Shown here one piece after another: positions 26,783 through 34,545 of a stretch of DNA of 64,000 bases. The notes beneath the pieces were generated by a model. That model was not told where the DNA came from, did not search any database, and saw only the letters and a list, made by a program, of their open reading frames with translations. The stretch is from positions 556,485 to 620,484 of the forward strand of contig DLUH01000005.1 in assembly GCA_002742845.1 (NCBI GenBank), given 5' to 3'. A program made the position numbers and the translations under genes. This stretch comes from Sulfurovum sp. UBA12169. Its GTDB lineage: Bacteria; Campylobacterota; Campylobacteria; Campylobacterales; Sulfurovaceae. Each line of letters opens with the position of its first letter. Position 1 is the stretch's first letter.

Positions 26783-27929
26783 AAAAAAGAGTCTTATCCG
26801 TTTTTTGCTGATCTATCTCGGATCAACGTTTTTGCTTTTTTCTTTGGCTTTGTGGATCTTTTATCAGCATCAAAAACATCAATTGATCGATCAGCAAAGA
26901 AATACGCTCAAATACGAAGCGCAGCAGATAAAAACACAGCTGCATAAGCTTCACGAAAGTTCCGATCCCAAGCTGTTTTATCCGGTGCATCCTCCTTTTG
27001 TTTCATCGATTTATGATGTGGACAAACACTATATATTCGGAGACCTCAAAGGGGTGCATTTGATGAATGAATCGAGCTATATGCAAGATGAAACGCAATT
27101 GTACTATCTGGATAAAGTTGAACCTTATTTTTTGGGAGCAGCTTTTTTGCTTGTTTCAAAAACGTTGGATATGAAACCTATTGTCAAACTTCAAGAAACG
27201 ATGGTGTGGTTTATGCTGGGGGCAGGAGTATTTTTTGGATTGCTGGGTTATTTTTTGGGAAAACTTTTTGTCGCGCCGATGCGGGATTCCATTAAGCAAA
27301 TGAACCGGTTTATTCAAGACACGACCCATGAGCTCAATACGCCTATCAGTACAATTTTGACCAATATAGAGATGCTTGAAACTTTTGGAAAATGTGAACA
27401 AAGCAATGAACTTCGGCGCATTGAGATCGCATCAAAAACATTGAGCCGTATCTATGATGACCTGACGTATCTCAATCTCAATCATCACTACCATCGCTGT
27501 ATTGAATGCGTGGATGTTTCCGGTGCAATACGTGAACGCTTAGTTTTCTTTTCTTCGATGATAGAGGCCAAAGGGTTAATCCTACGCCTGGATATTGATC
27601 CCGGAGTGGTGCTGGAGATGGATCGCAATGATCTGGTTCGCCTGGCAGATAATCTTATCTCCAATGCAATCAAATACAACAAAACCAAAAGTTTGCTTCA
27701 TGTTTCTCTTACAAAGGAGTATTTCCGCGTTGCAGATGAAGGTATAGGCATAAAGGAAAAAGATATGGAAAATATTTTACACCGCTTTAGGCGTGCTAAC
27801 GACAGCGAAGGAGGATTTGGTATCGGCTTGGATATTGTCAATCAGGTGGTCAATAGTTATCAATTTGTGTTGTCTATCAAATCGAAAGTGCAAAAAGGAA
27901 CAGAGGTGGAGGTAAGATGGGCAAACTAA
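26769..27929 (+). CDS. sensor histidine kinase 2
   Basis: A 386-residue kinase starting at TTG 26769, with AGGA about 8 nt before it. Membrane helix 1 is at about 12-32, then a periplasmic sensor of about 110 residues with no recognised domain (His at 74, 87 and 97), then helix 2 at about 144-166. The H box is DTTHELNTPIST with His187, and the ATPase domain shows DNLISNAIKYN, ADEGIGIKEKD and GGFGIGLDIVNQVV. There is no obvious HAMP. Its gene overlaps the following cytochrome gene by 13 bp, so the cytochrome is part of the same operon. Confidence 0.92.
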   Translation: MLKSEKKSLIRFLLIYLGSTFLLFSLALWIFYQHQKHQLIDQQRNTLKYEAQQIKTQLHKLHESSDPKLFYPVHPPFVSSIYDVDKHYIFGDLKGVHLMNESSYMQDETQLYYLDKVEPYFLGAAFLLVSKTLDMKPIVKLQETMVWFMLGAGVFFGLLGYFLGKLFVAPMRDSIKQMNRFIQDTTHELNTPISTILTNIEMLETFGKCEQSNELRRIEIASKTLSRIYDDLTYLNLNHHYHRCIECVDVSGAIRERLVFFSSMIEAKGLILRLDIDPGVVLEMDRNDLVRLADNLISNAIKYNKTKSLLHVSLTKEYFRVADEGIGIKEKDMENILHRFRRANDSEGGFGIGLDIVNQVVNSYQFVLSIKSKVQKGTEVEVRWAN

Positions 27930-28273
27930 TAGGAATTTTTATTTTGATGTATACGTTCGCATCATCAGAAGACAGCATTCAGCTCGATACAAAGCAGCTT
28001 CAGCAGGAGTGCTTACAATGTCATCAAAAGCAGCAGATTCCCAATGAAATGGTCTACCGCCGCTATCTTTCTATCTATAGCACACATGCACGCATCAAAG
28101 AAGCCATGGTTGCGTATTTAAAAAATCCCCAAAAAGAACACTCCATTATGCCGTCCCAATTTTTTCTAAAATTTCCCATGAAAGAAAAACAAAATATTGA
28201 CGAGGAAAGACTGATCAAAGACGTGGAACTGTATCTGGATATGTTTGATATAAAGAAAAAGCTTGCGCTCTAA
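27917..28273 (+). CDS. small periplasmic c-type cytochrome-like protein
   Basis: A 118-residue protein with a short signal sequence (MGKLIGIFILMYTFASS) and a single haem-binding CLQCH near residue 35. A Met in SIMPSQFF near residue 76 could be the distal ligand. Overall it resembles small cytochromes attached to two-component operons in this group. The gene overlaps the end of the histidine kinase, so it may be a redox input or a target of the system. Function is inferred only from the haem motif and context. Confidence 0.75.
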   Translation: MGKLIGIFILMYTFASSEDSIQLDTKQLQQECLQCHQKQQIPNEMVYRRYLSIYSTHARIKEAMVAYLKNPQKEHSIMPSQFFLKFPMKEKQNIDEERLIKDVELYLDMFDIKKKLAL

Positions 28274-28322
28274 TAATAGTTTCATATCAGTGCGATACAA
28301 TGCATCAGCAAAAAGAGAAGCT

Positions 28323-28340
28323 GTTAACACTAAATTAACA
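28323..28340 (+). promoter_or_regulatory. paired TTAACA box upstream of tonB
   Basis: GTTAACACTAAATTAACA holds two TTAACA half-sites exactly 11 bp apart, the direct-repeat spacing preferred by OmpR/PhoB-type regulators. A near-identical box (16 of 18 positions) lies at 29173-29190 before the receptor gene. Confidence 0.55.
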
Positions 28341-28402
28341 TTTTGGTGACATACTTCACCTCCCCTTTAAATAAATAACAAACAGAAGGAAAAAAGTTTT
28401 TT

Positions 28403-29188
28403 GTGGTAGAACATAGATATTTTATTTCATTTTTTATCACGACGCTCGTTTACCTTGGGCTGTTTGGTTCCTACTTTATATTGCGCGATACCTTATTGAT
28501 AGAGGAACAAAAAGCCGCAGACAACACGATATGCATGTGCCTGAGCGAGTTTGTTCCCCCGTCTGATGCTCCTGTCGAAGAGACGCCAAAAGAAGAGCCC
28601 GTTGAAGAAATACCCGAAGAACCTGCCATAGAAGAAGAGCCGGTTGTCGAGGAAAAGCCACAAGAAGAACCTGTTGTTGAAGAGACGCCAAAAGAAGAAC
28701 CTGTTGTTGAAGAGAAGCCTGTCATAGTGCCTGAAGCAGTTAAGCCCAAACCTGCCCCTAAGCCTGAAAAAAAGAAAGAGCCGGTCAAAAAAAAGATTAA
28801 AAAACATATCCCTCCAAAACCTGCTGCAAAGAAGATGCCATCACCCAAGGGCGCGCCGACTCAAGCATTGGTAAAAAAAGGTACAGCCCAAAAAGACAAA
28901 GTTGCCGACAAAAATGCTTTTCTTGCAGCCGTAAGACAAAAGATAAATCGCCATAAAAGTTATCCGGTTATTGCCAAGCGAAGAGGAATGCAAGGCAAAG
29001 TAGCAGCCGAATTCACCATCCTGGCCAATGGCCATGTTTCCAATATCAAACTAAGCGGCTCAAAATTCTTCCATGCTTCGGCACGCCAGGCCATCGAGAA
29101 AGCTTTTCCTGTCAGTACGGTGGGTCGAGCCCTGTCTTTTCCGATGACGGTAAATCTCATGTTGGAATATCGTTTAACACAAAATTAA
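28403..29188 (+). CDS. tonB: TonB energy-transducing protein
   Basis: TonB couples the inner-membrane proton gradient to outer-membrane receptors. The 261-residue protein, starting with GTG, has an N-terminal membrane anchor (about 7-27), a long Glu/Pro then Lys/Pro-rich periplasmic spacer (about 52-150) and a C-terminal TonB domain (about 175-258, with YPVIAKRRGMQGKVAAEFTI). A CMC pair at residues 44-46 lies just outside the membrane, an uncommon feature that might bind metal. No exbB or exbD is in the window. It sits next to its likely client, the receptor at 29237. Confidence 0.9.
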   Translation: MVEHRYFISFFITTLVYLGLFGSYFILRDTLLIEEQKAADNTICMCLSEFVPPSDAPVEETPKEEPVEEIPEEPAIEEEPVVEEKPQEEPVVEETPKEEPVVEEKPVIVPEAVKPKPAPKPEKKKEPVKKKIKKHIPPKPAAKKMPSPKGAPTQALVKKGTAQKDKVADKNAFLAAVRQKINRHKSYPVIAKRRGMQGKVAAEFTILANGHVSNIKLSGSKFFHASARQAIEKAFPVSTVGRALSFPMTVNLMLEYRLTQN

Positions 29189-29190
29189 CA
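29173..29190 (+). promoter_or_regulatory. paired TTAACA box upstream of the TonB-dependent receptor
   Basis: TTTAACACAAAATTAACA overlaps the tonB stop codon and has the same 11-bp spaced half-sites as the box at 28323-28340. Its placement 47 bp before the receptor start implies that the receptor has its own regulated promoter. Confidence 0.55.
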
Positions 29191-29236
29191 AAAAAATATT
29201 ATCCTCCTGGGAAGTAAAAATAACGGGAGATTTAAA

Positions 29237-31219
29237 ATGAAAAAAGTGATTTGTCTTTCTATTGCAACTTCATTCTTTTTGCATGCGGCAAATGTGGAGC
29301 TTGGAACGATTGAAGTAGAAGAAAAAATAGAAACTGAAGTGATCAAGGATGTAAGCAGCGAAGAGATCAAGTCTGCGGACGCGGCAGAAGGACTTGCCAA
29401 TGAGTCTTCAAGCGTATGGCTTGTCAGAAGAAGCGGTATCTCGAATGATATCATCGTCAGAGGACAAAAAAAAGACAACATCAACGTCACCATCGACGGA
29501 ACGAAAGTATTCGGTGCCTGCCCTAACAGGATGGATCCCCCGATTTCGCATATACTCACGAACAATATTGAATACATTGAGATGATCGAGGGGCCTTACA
29601 ATGTAGAGGATTTCGGCGTATTGAGTGCTGATGTAAAGGTGCATACCAAAAAACCGACCGAAGAGACTACGGGTGAAGTCAATCTCGGATTTGGAAGCTG
29701 GGGATACAAAAAAGCTTCTTTCAATGTCAGCGGCGGGGGAGAAAAAGTAAAATTCCTGCTTAGCGGCTCCACCGAATCAGGAGAACAGTACGAAGACGGA
29801 GACGGCAACGACTTTGTAGAGCAGATCGCAGAAAACGGATTGGATGCAAGCGGTTCGCAGTATCAGCCGAAATATCAAAATCTCGATGCGTTTGAAAAGA
29901 AAACCGTGATGGCAAAAATGTTTTGGAACATTGCTGACAATCAAGAATTGAGGCTGAGCTACACGGGCAACCGAAGTGATGACATTCTTTATCCTTCTAC
30001 AGCAATGGACGCGCTGTATGATGATTCGGATATCTTCAACATCGAATACACCGCAAAAGATCTGGGCAAGTACTCCAAAGCGTTGGATGTGCAGCTTTAC
30101 CAGTCAGAAGTAGACCATCCGATGTCAACACTCTATCGCAAGGCTGCAGCTGATATAACAAAAGAAATGACGCACCATTTGGATACGAAAACCCAGGGGG
30201 CGAAAATCAAAAACAGTTTTGACGTGGAGAATCATACGGTCACAGCAGGACTGGACTACAGCGTAAGAAATTGGGACGGGGCATTTTATAAAAACGGCGT
30301 ATTCCAGTATACTAGCCTTTATGATGTGGATACCGAAAACTATGCACTCTTTTTGAAAGATACCTTTAGGATGGATAAACTTGAGTGGAACGTAGGTTTA
30401 AGATATGACGACACGGAAATCACTTCGCAAAAAGCCGGACATCCGATCAATGATTACAGTGAACTCAACGGCTATATCTCCGGAACCTATCATGCGGATG
30501 AAAATACCCAGTATTTTGCCGGGATCGGCAAATCCTCCAGGGTGCCTGATGCCAGAGAGCTTTATATTTTCATGAAAGGCGTACAGGTAGGTTCGCTTGA
30601 ATTGGAAAATACAATCAACTATGAACTGGATATGGGAATTGAGAAGAAGTTTGAAAATGCTACTTTCAAAGGAAAAGCATTTTACAGTATGCTCAAAGAC
30701 TTTATCGCTTACAATTCAAGTAAAACCTCCATGTTCTTTGAAAATGTGGATGCGACCATTTACGGGCTGGAGCTAAGCGGAACATACGTAGCGAGCGAAT
30801 CGCTTTATTTTGACTATGGCATGTCGTACCAAAGAGGCAAAAAAGATGATCCGCTGACAGGACAAACTTCAACCAATCTGCCTGAAATCCCGCCGTTTAA
30901 ATTCAATGCAGCGCTTAACTACCTGTATGATGAAAGTTTAACCTTCAGGGCTGAATTGGTTGCTTCGGATGAATGGAGCGAGTATGACTATGATAACGGG
31001 GAGCAGGAACTGGATGCTTATGCGGTGCTCAACCTTAAGGGTACAAAACAGCTTAATAAAAATCTTGAGCTGACAGTGGGAATTGACAACGTGTTTGACA
31101 GCACCTACACCACAGCCAATACTTATGAAGACTTGACATTGCTTGAAGCCGGAGAGGACATCATGCTTCTCAATAACCCGGGACGCTACGTTTATACCAA
31201 TATCAAATTCAAGTTTTAA
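29237..31219 (+). CDS. TonB-dependent receptor, OprC/NosA-like copper receptor
   Basis: A 660-residue outer-membrane receptor: signal peptide (1 to about 17), plug domain (about 30-140, IIVRGQKKDNINVTIDGTKV) and 22-strand barrel ending in VYTNIKFKF with terminal Phe. The plug has ACPNRMDPPISH, the hallmark of OprC/NosA copper receptors, with Cys95 and Met99 in CxxxM spacing. A barrel loop has HPM (His294, Met296). OprC binds copper through exactly a CxxxM plus HxM set, so copper import is well supported. The neighbouring tonB, haem protein and sensor systems suggest a regulated copper-acquisition unit, perhaps feeding cuproenzymes of respiration or denitrification. Confidence 0.88.
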   Translation: MKKVICLSIATSFFLHAANVELGTIEVEEKIETEVIKDVSSEEIKSADAAEGLANESSSVWLVRRSGISNDIIVRGQKKDNINVTIDGTKVFGACPNRMDPPISHILTNNIEYIEMIEGPYNVEDFGVLSADVKVHTKKPTEETTGEVNLGFGSWGYKKASFNVSGGGEKVKFLLSGSTESGEQYEDGDGNDFVEQIAENGLDASGSQYQPKYQNLDAFEKKTVMAKMFWNIADNQELRLSYTGNRSDDILYPSTAMDALYDDSDIFNIEYTAKDLGKYSKALDVQLYQSEVDHPMSTLYRKAAADITKEMTHHLDTKTQGAKIKNSFDVENHTVTAGLDYSVRNWDGAFYKNGVFQYTSLYDVDTENYALFLKDTFRMDKLEWNVGLRYDDTEITSQKAGHPINDYSELNGYISGTYHADENTQYFAGIGKSSRVPDARELYIFMKGVQVGSLELENTINYELDMGIEKKFENATFKGKAFYSMLKDFIAYNSSKTSMFFENVDATIYGLELSGTYVASESLYFDYGMSYQRGKKDDPLTGQTSTNLPEIPPFKFNAALNYLYDESLTFRAELVASDEWSEYDYDNGEQELDAYAVLNLKGTKQLNKNLELTVGIDNVFDSTYTTANTYEDLTLLEAGEDIMLLNNPGRYVYTNIKFKF

Positions 31220-31226
31220 TTCAAAC

Positions 31227-31259
31227 CCCAAAGGCAAGTGCGCCTTTGGGATTATTTTT
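31227..31259 (+). terminator. rho-independent terminator after the copper receptor
   Basis: CCCAAAGGC (31227-31235) pairs perfectly with GCCTTTGGG (31242-31250) around AAGTGC and is followed by ATTATTTTT. It closes the tonB/receptor unit. Confidence 0.9.
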
Positions 31260-31356
31260 CCTTCATCTGCCTTATTTAAATGTGTAATTATGTATATCCT
31301 CTGCAAAAAAGCGCACCGTCAAAAAGCAAAATAACTCCTTTTTATCATTTTTTTGT

Positions 31357-31362
31357 TATAAT
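31357..31362 (+). promoter_or_regulatory. -10 box of acpP
   Basis: TTGTTATAATAATG with TATAAT at 31357-31362 lies about 35 bp before the acpP ATG, which follows AAGGAG. Upstream T-rich tracts are in keeping with promoters of this group. Confidence 0.55.
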
Positions 31363-31396
31363 AATGCGTATATTTAACTTAATGAAGGAGTAATGA

Positions 31397-31624
31397 ATGG
31401 CATTATTTGACGATGTGAAGGAAGTAGTTGTAGAGCAGCTCAACGTGAGCCCGGATGAAGTAAAAGAGGAGTCCAGATTTGTTGAAGATCTTGGGGCTGA
31501 CAGTCTTGATGTGGTTGAGTTGGTTATGGCGCTTGAAGAGAAATTTGATATCGAAATTCCTGATGATCAAGCTGAGGCGATTGCAACAGTGGCAGATGCC
31601 ATCAAATTTATCGAAAACGTATAA
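31397..31624 (+). CDS. acpP: acyl carrier protein
   Basis: Acyl carrier protein (75 aa), the acidic four-helix carrier of growing fatty acids. The phosphopantetheine-accepting Ser36 is in [12 protein letters not shown], and the length and acidic helices are standard. AAGGAG precedes the ATG. It is followed by fabF after a 102-bp gap with a strong hairpin. fabG, its usual upstream neighbour in relatives, is 7.7 kb away. Confidence 0.98.
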   Translation: MALFDDVKEVVVEQLNVSPDEVKEESRFVEDLGADSLDVVELVMALEEKFDIEIPDDQAEAIATVADAIKFIENV

Positions 31625-31640
31625 TTTTGATACTAAATCC

Positions 31641-31699
31641 CTTTAGGGGGATTATATAAGACATAGATTAGCACTTGTAAAGCGTTAATCTATGTCTTA
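31641..31699 (+). terminator. hairpins between acpP and fabF (attenuator or processing site)
   Basis: A 14-bp perfect stem, TAAGACATAGATTA (31657-31670) with its complement at 31686-31699, encloses a 15-nt loop. A smaller AATCCC/GGGATT hairpin precedes it. No long T-tract follows, so partial termination or mRNA stabilisation that keeps acpP above fabF is more likely than full termination. Confidence 0.55.
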
Positions 31700-31726
31700 A
31701 TTACATTATTAGATAGGAGAGAAGCA

Positions 31727-32944
31727 GTGAGAAGAGTAGTAGTAACAGGATTAGGGATGATAAATGCTCTAGGACTTGATAAAGAGAGCGCATTTTCTGC
31801 CATTATAGAAGGAAAGGCAGGCGTTAGACTTATCGAATCGTTTGACACGAAAGACCAAACAGTCAAAATCGCTGCTGAGATTACAAATTTTGATCCTTTT
31901 ACTGTACTTGATCCCAAAGAAGCAAAAAAAGCAGACCGGTTTATCCAGCTTGGGCTTAAAGCCGCAGCTGAAGCCATGGAAGACGCAAAGCTTCCGGAAG
32001 ATTTTGACAGGGAGAGATTTGGTGTCGCTTCTGCTTCCGGGATCGGCGGACTTCCCAATATTGAAAAAAATTCTATAGTTTGCGAACTTAAGGGCTCAAG
32101 AAGAATCTCTCCGTTTTTTATCCCTTCATCGCTGGTCAATATGCTCGGCGGGTTTGTTTCTATCTATCAAGGCCTTAAGGGACCCAACCTTGCTTCGGTT
32201 ACTGCTTGTGCAGCAGGTACGCATGCCATCGGTGAAGCGGCCAAAAGTATTATGGTGGGCACTGCTGATAAAATGCTTGTAGTCGGAGCAGAGTCTGCTA
32301 TTTGTCCTGTAGGAATCGGAGGATTTGCCGCAATGAAAGCGCTTTCAACCAGAAATGATGATGCCGCAGGATCATCAAGACCCTTTGATGCAGAACGCGA
32401 TGGATTTGTTATGGGTGAAGGCGCCGGCGCTATAGTGCTAGAGGTGTATGAGGATGCAATTGCCAGAGGCGCAACAATCTACGGAGAGCTCATTGGATTT
32501 GGTGAAAGCGGTGACGCCAACCACATCACTACTCCGACAATGGATGGGCCGCTTCGCGCGATGAGAGGTGCGTATATGATGGCAGGAGAACCAAAAGTGG
32601 ATTATGTGAATGCCCACGGGACATCAACGCCGGTTAATGATAAAAATGAAACCGCAGCGCTTAAAACACTGTTCGGAGGAAAAGAAAACTGCCCGCCTGT
32701 AAGTTCAACCAAAGGACAGACAGGGCATTGTCTTGGTGCTGCAGGTACGATTGAAGCAGTGATCACATTGATGGCTATGAGAGATGGCGTGCTTCCCCCC
32801 ACTATAAATTATACGACGCCTGATGAAAATTGCGACTTGGATTATGTGCCTAATGCCGCAAGAAAAGCAGAAATAAACGTAGCGATGAGCAATTCATTTG
32901 GTTTTGGTGGTACCAACGGGGTCGTCATCTTTAAAAAAATATAA
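31727..32944 (+). CDS. fabF: 3-oxoacyl-ACP synthase II
   Basis: FabF condenses malonyl-ACP with acyl-ACP in fatty-acid elongation. The 405-residue thiolase-fold enzyme has the Cys-His-His triad in TACAAGTHAIG, AHGTSTPVND and TGHCLGAAG, and a C-terminal SNSFGFGGTNG. The start is GTG 31727 behind AGGAGAGAAGCA, giving the typical MRRVVVTGLGM. It is 9 bp before accA. Confidence 0.97.
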   Translation: MRRVVVTGLGMINALGLDKESAFSAIIEGKAGVRLIESFDTKDQTVKIAAEITNFDPFTVLDPKEAKKADRFIQLGLKAAAEAMEDAKLPEDFDRERFGVASASGIGGLPNIEKNSIVCELKGSRRISPFFIPSSLVNMLGGFVSIYQGLKGPNLASVTACAAGTHAIGEAAKSIMVGTADKMLVVGAESAICPVGIGGFAAMKALSTRNDDAAGSSRPFDAERDGFVMGEGAGAIVLEVYEDAIARGATIYGELIGFGESGDANHITTPTMDGPLRAMRGAYMMAGEPKVDYVNAHGTSTPVNDKNETAALKTLFGGKENCPPVSSTKGQTGHCLGAAGTIEAVITLMAMRDGVLPPTINYTTPDENCDLDYVPNAARKAEINVAMSNSFGFGGTNGVVIFKKI

Positions 32945-32953
32945 GGATTTTCA

Positions 32954-33889
32954 ATGACAACCTATCTGGATTTTGAGCAAAAAATTGCACAGATTCAAGA
33001 TCTTATTGAATCTGTGCAGGCTAGCGGAAATACAATTGCATTTGCAAAACTTCAAAAAGATTTGGAAAAAGAAGTAGCAAAAACATTTGGCTCTCTTAGC
33101 GATTATCAAAAACTTCAACTTGCTCGTCATCCGGATAGACCTTACGCTCTTGATTATATCAGAATGATTATGGAAAATGCCTATGAAATTCACGGAGACA
33201 GGGCATTTAGAGATGATCCCGCCATGCTGTGCTATATCGGCTGGATAGGCGGTCAAAAAGCCATGGTGATCGGTGAGCAAAAAGGGCGCGGCGTTAAAAA
33301 TAAGATCAAAAGAAATTTTGGTATGCCCAATCCCGAAGGATACAGAAAAGCCCTTCGTGCAGTCAGACTGGCAGAGAAGTTTGATATCCCTGTTTTGATG
33401 CTCATAGATACTCCGGGCGCCTATCCGGGACTTGGTGCAGAAGAGAGAGGACAGAGTGAAGCCATTGCCAGAAATCTTTTTGAGTTTGCTTCAGTAAAGG
33501 TGCCGCTTGTTTCGATTGTCATCGGTGAAGGCGGTTCAGGAGGCGCTTTGGCAATAGGGGTTGCAGATAAGCTTGCGATGATGCGCTATTCCGTTTTTGC
33601 TGTTATCTCTCCGGAAGGATGTTCGGCTATTTTATGGAATGACCCTTCCAAGGTAGAGGCCGCAACAAAAGCACTGAAAATAACCCCCAATGATCTTTTG
33701 GAACATAAACTTGTTGACGATGTGCTCGATGAACCTCTTATCGGCGCACACCGAGACAAAGAGACTGCAGCGCAAGTGGTTAAAGAATATTTTTTGCAAA
33801 GTGTAAAATCACTCAGAGAGCTCTCAGAAAGCGAATTGCTTGAGCAGCGTTATGCCAAATTGACCGGCGTGGGCGCTTATTCTGAGTAA
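32954..33889 (+). CDS. accA: acetyl-CoA carboxylase carboxyltransferase subunit alpha
   Basis: AccA is the alpha subunit of the carboxyltransferase that makes malonyl-CoA. The 311-residue protein has the family helix [16 protein letters not shown] at the N-terminus, the crotonase-type core ([31 protein letters not shown]) and the C-terminal dimer helix. It follows fabF closely, matching the fabF-accA order in H. pylori. AAGGATTTTCA precedes the ATG. Confidence 0.97.
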   Translation: MTTYLDFEQKIAQIQDLIESVQASGNTIAFAKLQKDLEKEVAKTFGSLSDYQKLQLARHPDRPYALDYIRMIMENAYEIHGDRAFRDDPAMLCYIGWIGGQKAMVIGEQKGRGVKNKIKRNFGMPNPEGYRKALRAVRLAEKFDIPVLMLIDTPGAYPGLGAEERGQSEAIARNLFEFASVKVPLVSIVIGEGGSGGALAIGVADKLAMMRYSVFAVISPEGCSAILWNDPSKVEAATKALKITPNDLLEHKLVDDVLDEPLIGAHRDKETAAQVVKEYFLQSVKSLRELSESELLEQRYAKLTGVGAYSE

Positions 33890-33904
33890 GCTACTGTCTT
33901 TTCC

Positions 33905-34519
33905 ATGATACACACTATAGCCAATACTCTTGTTTCTGCTATTGGAGAGTGGGGGTATTGGGGTATATTTCTTTTGATGTTTATTGAGAGTACGTTTTTC
34001 CCTTTCCCCAGTGAAGTCGTTATGATACCGGCCGGTTATCTTGCCCATAAAGGTGAGATGAATCTTTATTTGATCGTTTTGGTAGGCATAGCGGGCTCTG
34101 TTGCGGGAGCACTTTTTAATTATTATATTGCACTTTGGTTTGGCAGAAGTTTTTTGCTCAAATACGGAAAATATATGTTTATCAAGGCTGAAACGCTTGA
34201 AAAGTTAGAAAAGTTTTTCTATAAGCACGGCGAACTTTCTACTTTCAACGGAAGGCTTATCCCCGGCATCAGACAGCTCATCTCATTGCCTGCAGGATTG
34301 GCACGCATGAATGTTGCAACGTTTTCTTTTTATTCGGGGCTGGGTGCGGGCATTTGGGTGATTGTTTTGGTGATGCTGGGATATTTGCTTGGCTCCAATG
34401 AGGCGCTTATCTCCGAGCATCTTGCATCTGCAACACTGATTGCCCTTATTTGCGTAGTGCTGATCACTCTTTTTTATATTGTTCGAAACAAAAGAAGAAA
34501 AGAGATACTTGAAGAATAG
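33905..34519 (+). CDS. DedA family membrane protein
   Basis: A 204-residue inner-membrane protein of the DedA/VTT family, whose members are linked to undecaprenyl-phosphate or phospholipid recycling and envelope homeostasis. It shows the N-terminal amphipathic segment, [22 protein letters not shown], the [18 protein letters not shown] motif and [19 protein letters not shown], the conserved Arg/Pro segment. It starts 15 bp after accA but without a clear Shine-Dalgarno, so it may depend on read-through translation. It converges on dbpA. Confidence 0.9.
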   Translation: MIHTIANTLVSAIGEWGYWGIFLLMFIESTFFPFPSEVVMIPAGYLAHKGEMNLYLIVLVGIAGSVAGALFNYYIALWFGRSFLLKYGKYMFIKAETLEKLEKFFYKHGELSTFNGRLIPGIRQLISLPAGLARMNVATFSFYSGLGAGIWVIVLVMLGYLLGSNEALISEHLASATLIALICVVLITLFYIVRNKRRKEILEE

Positions 34520-34545
34520 TGCCTCTGCGCATAGTCAATAAAAAA

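Noticed and set aside
28570..28850. Low-complexity EE-P repeats of tonB as a tandem DNA repeat
   Set aside because: They reflect the Glu/Pro-rich spacer normal for TonB; unit order is irregular.
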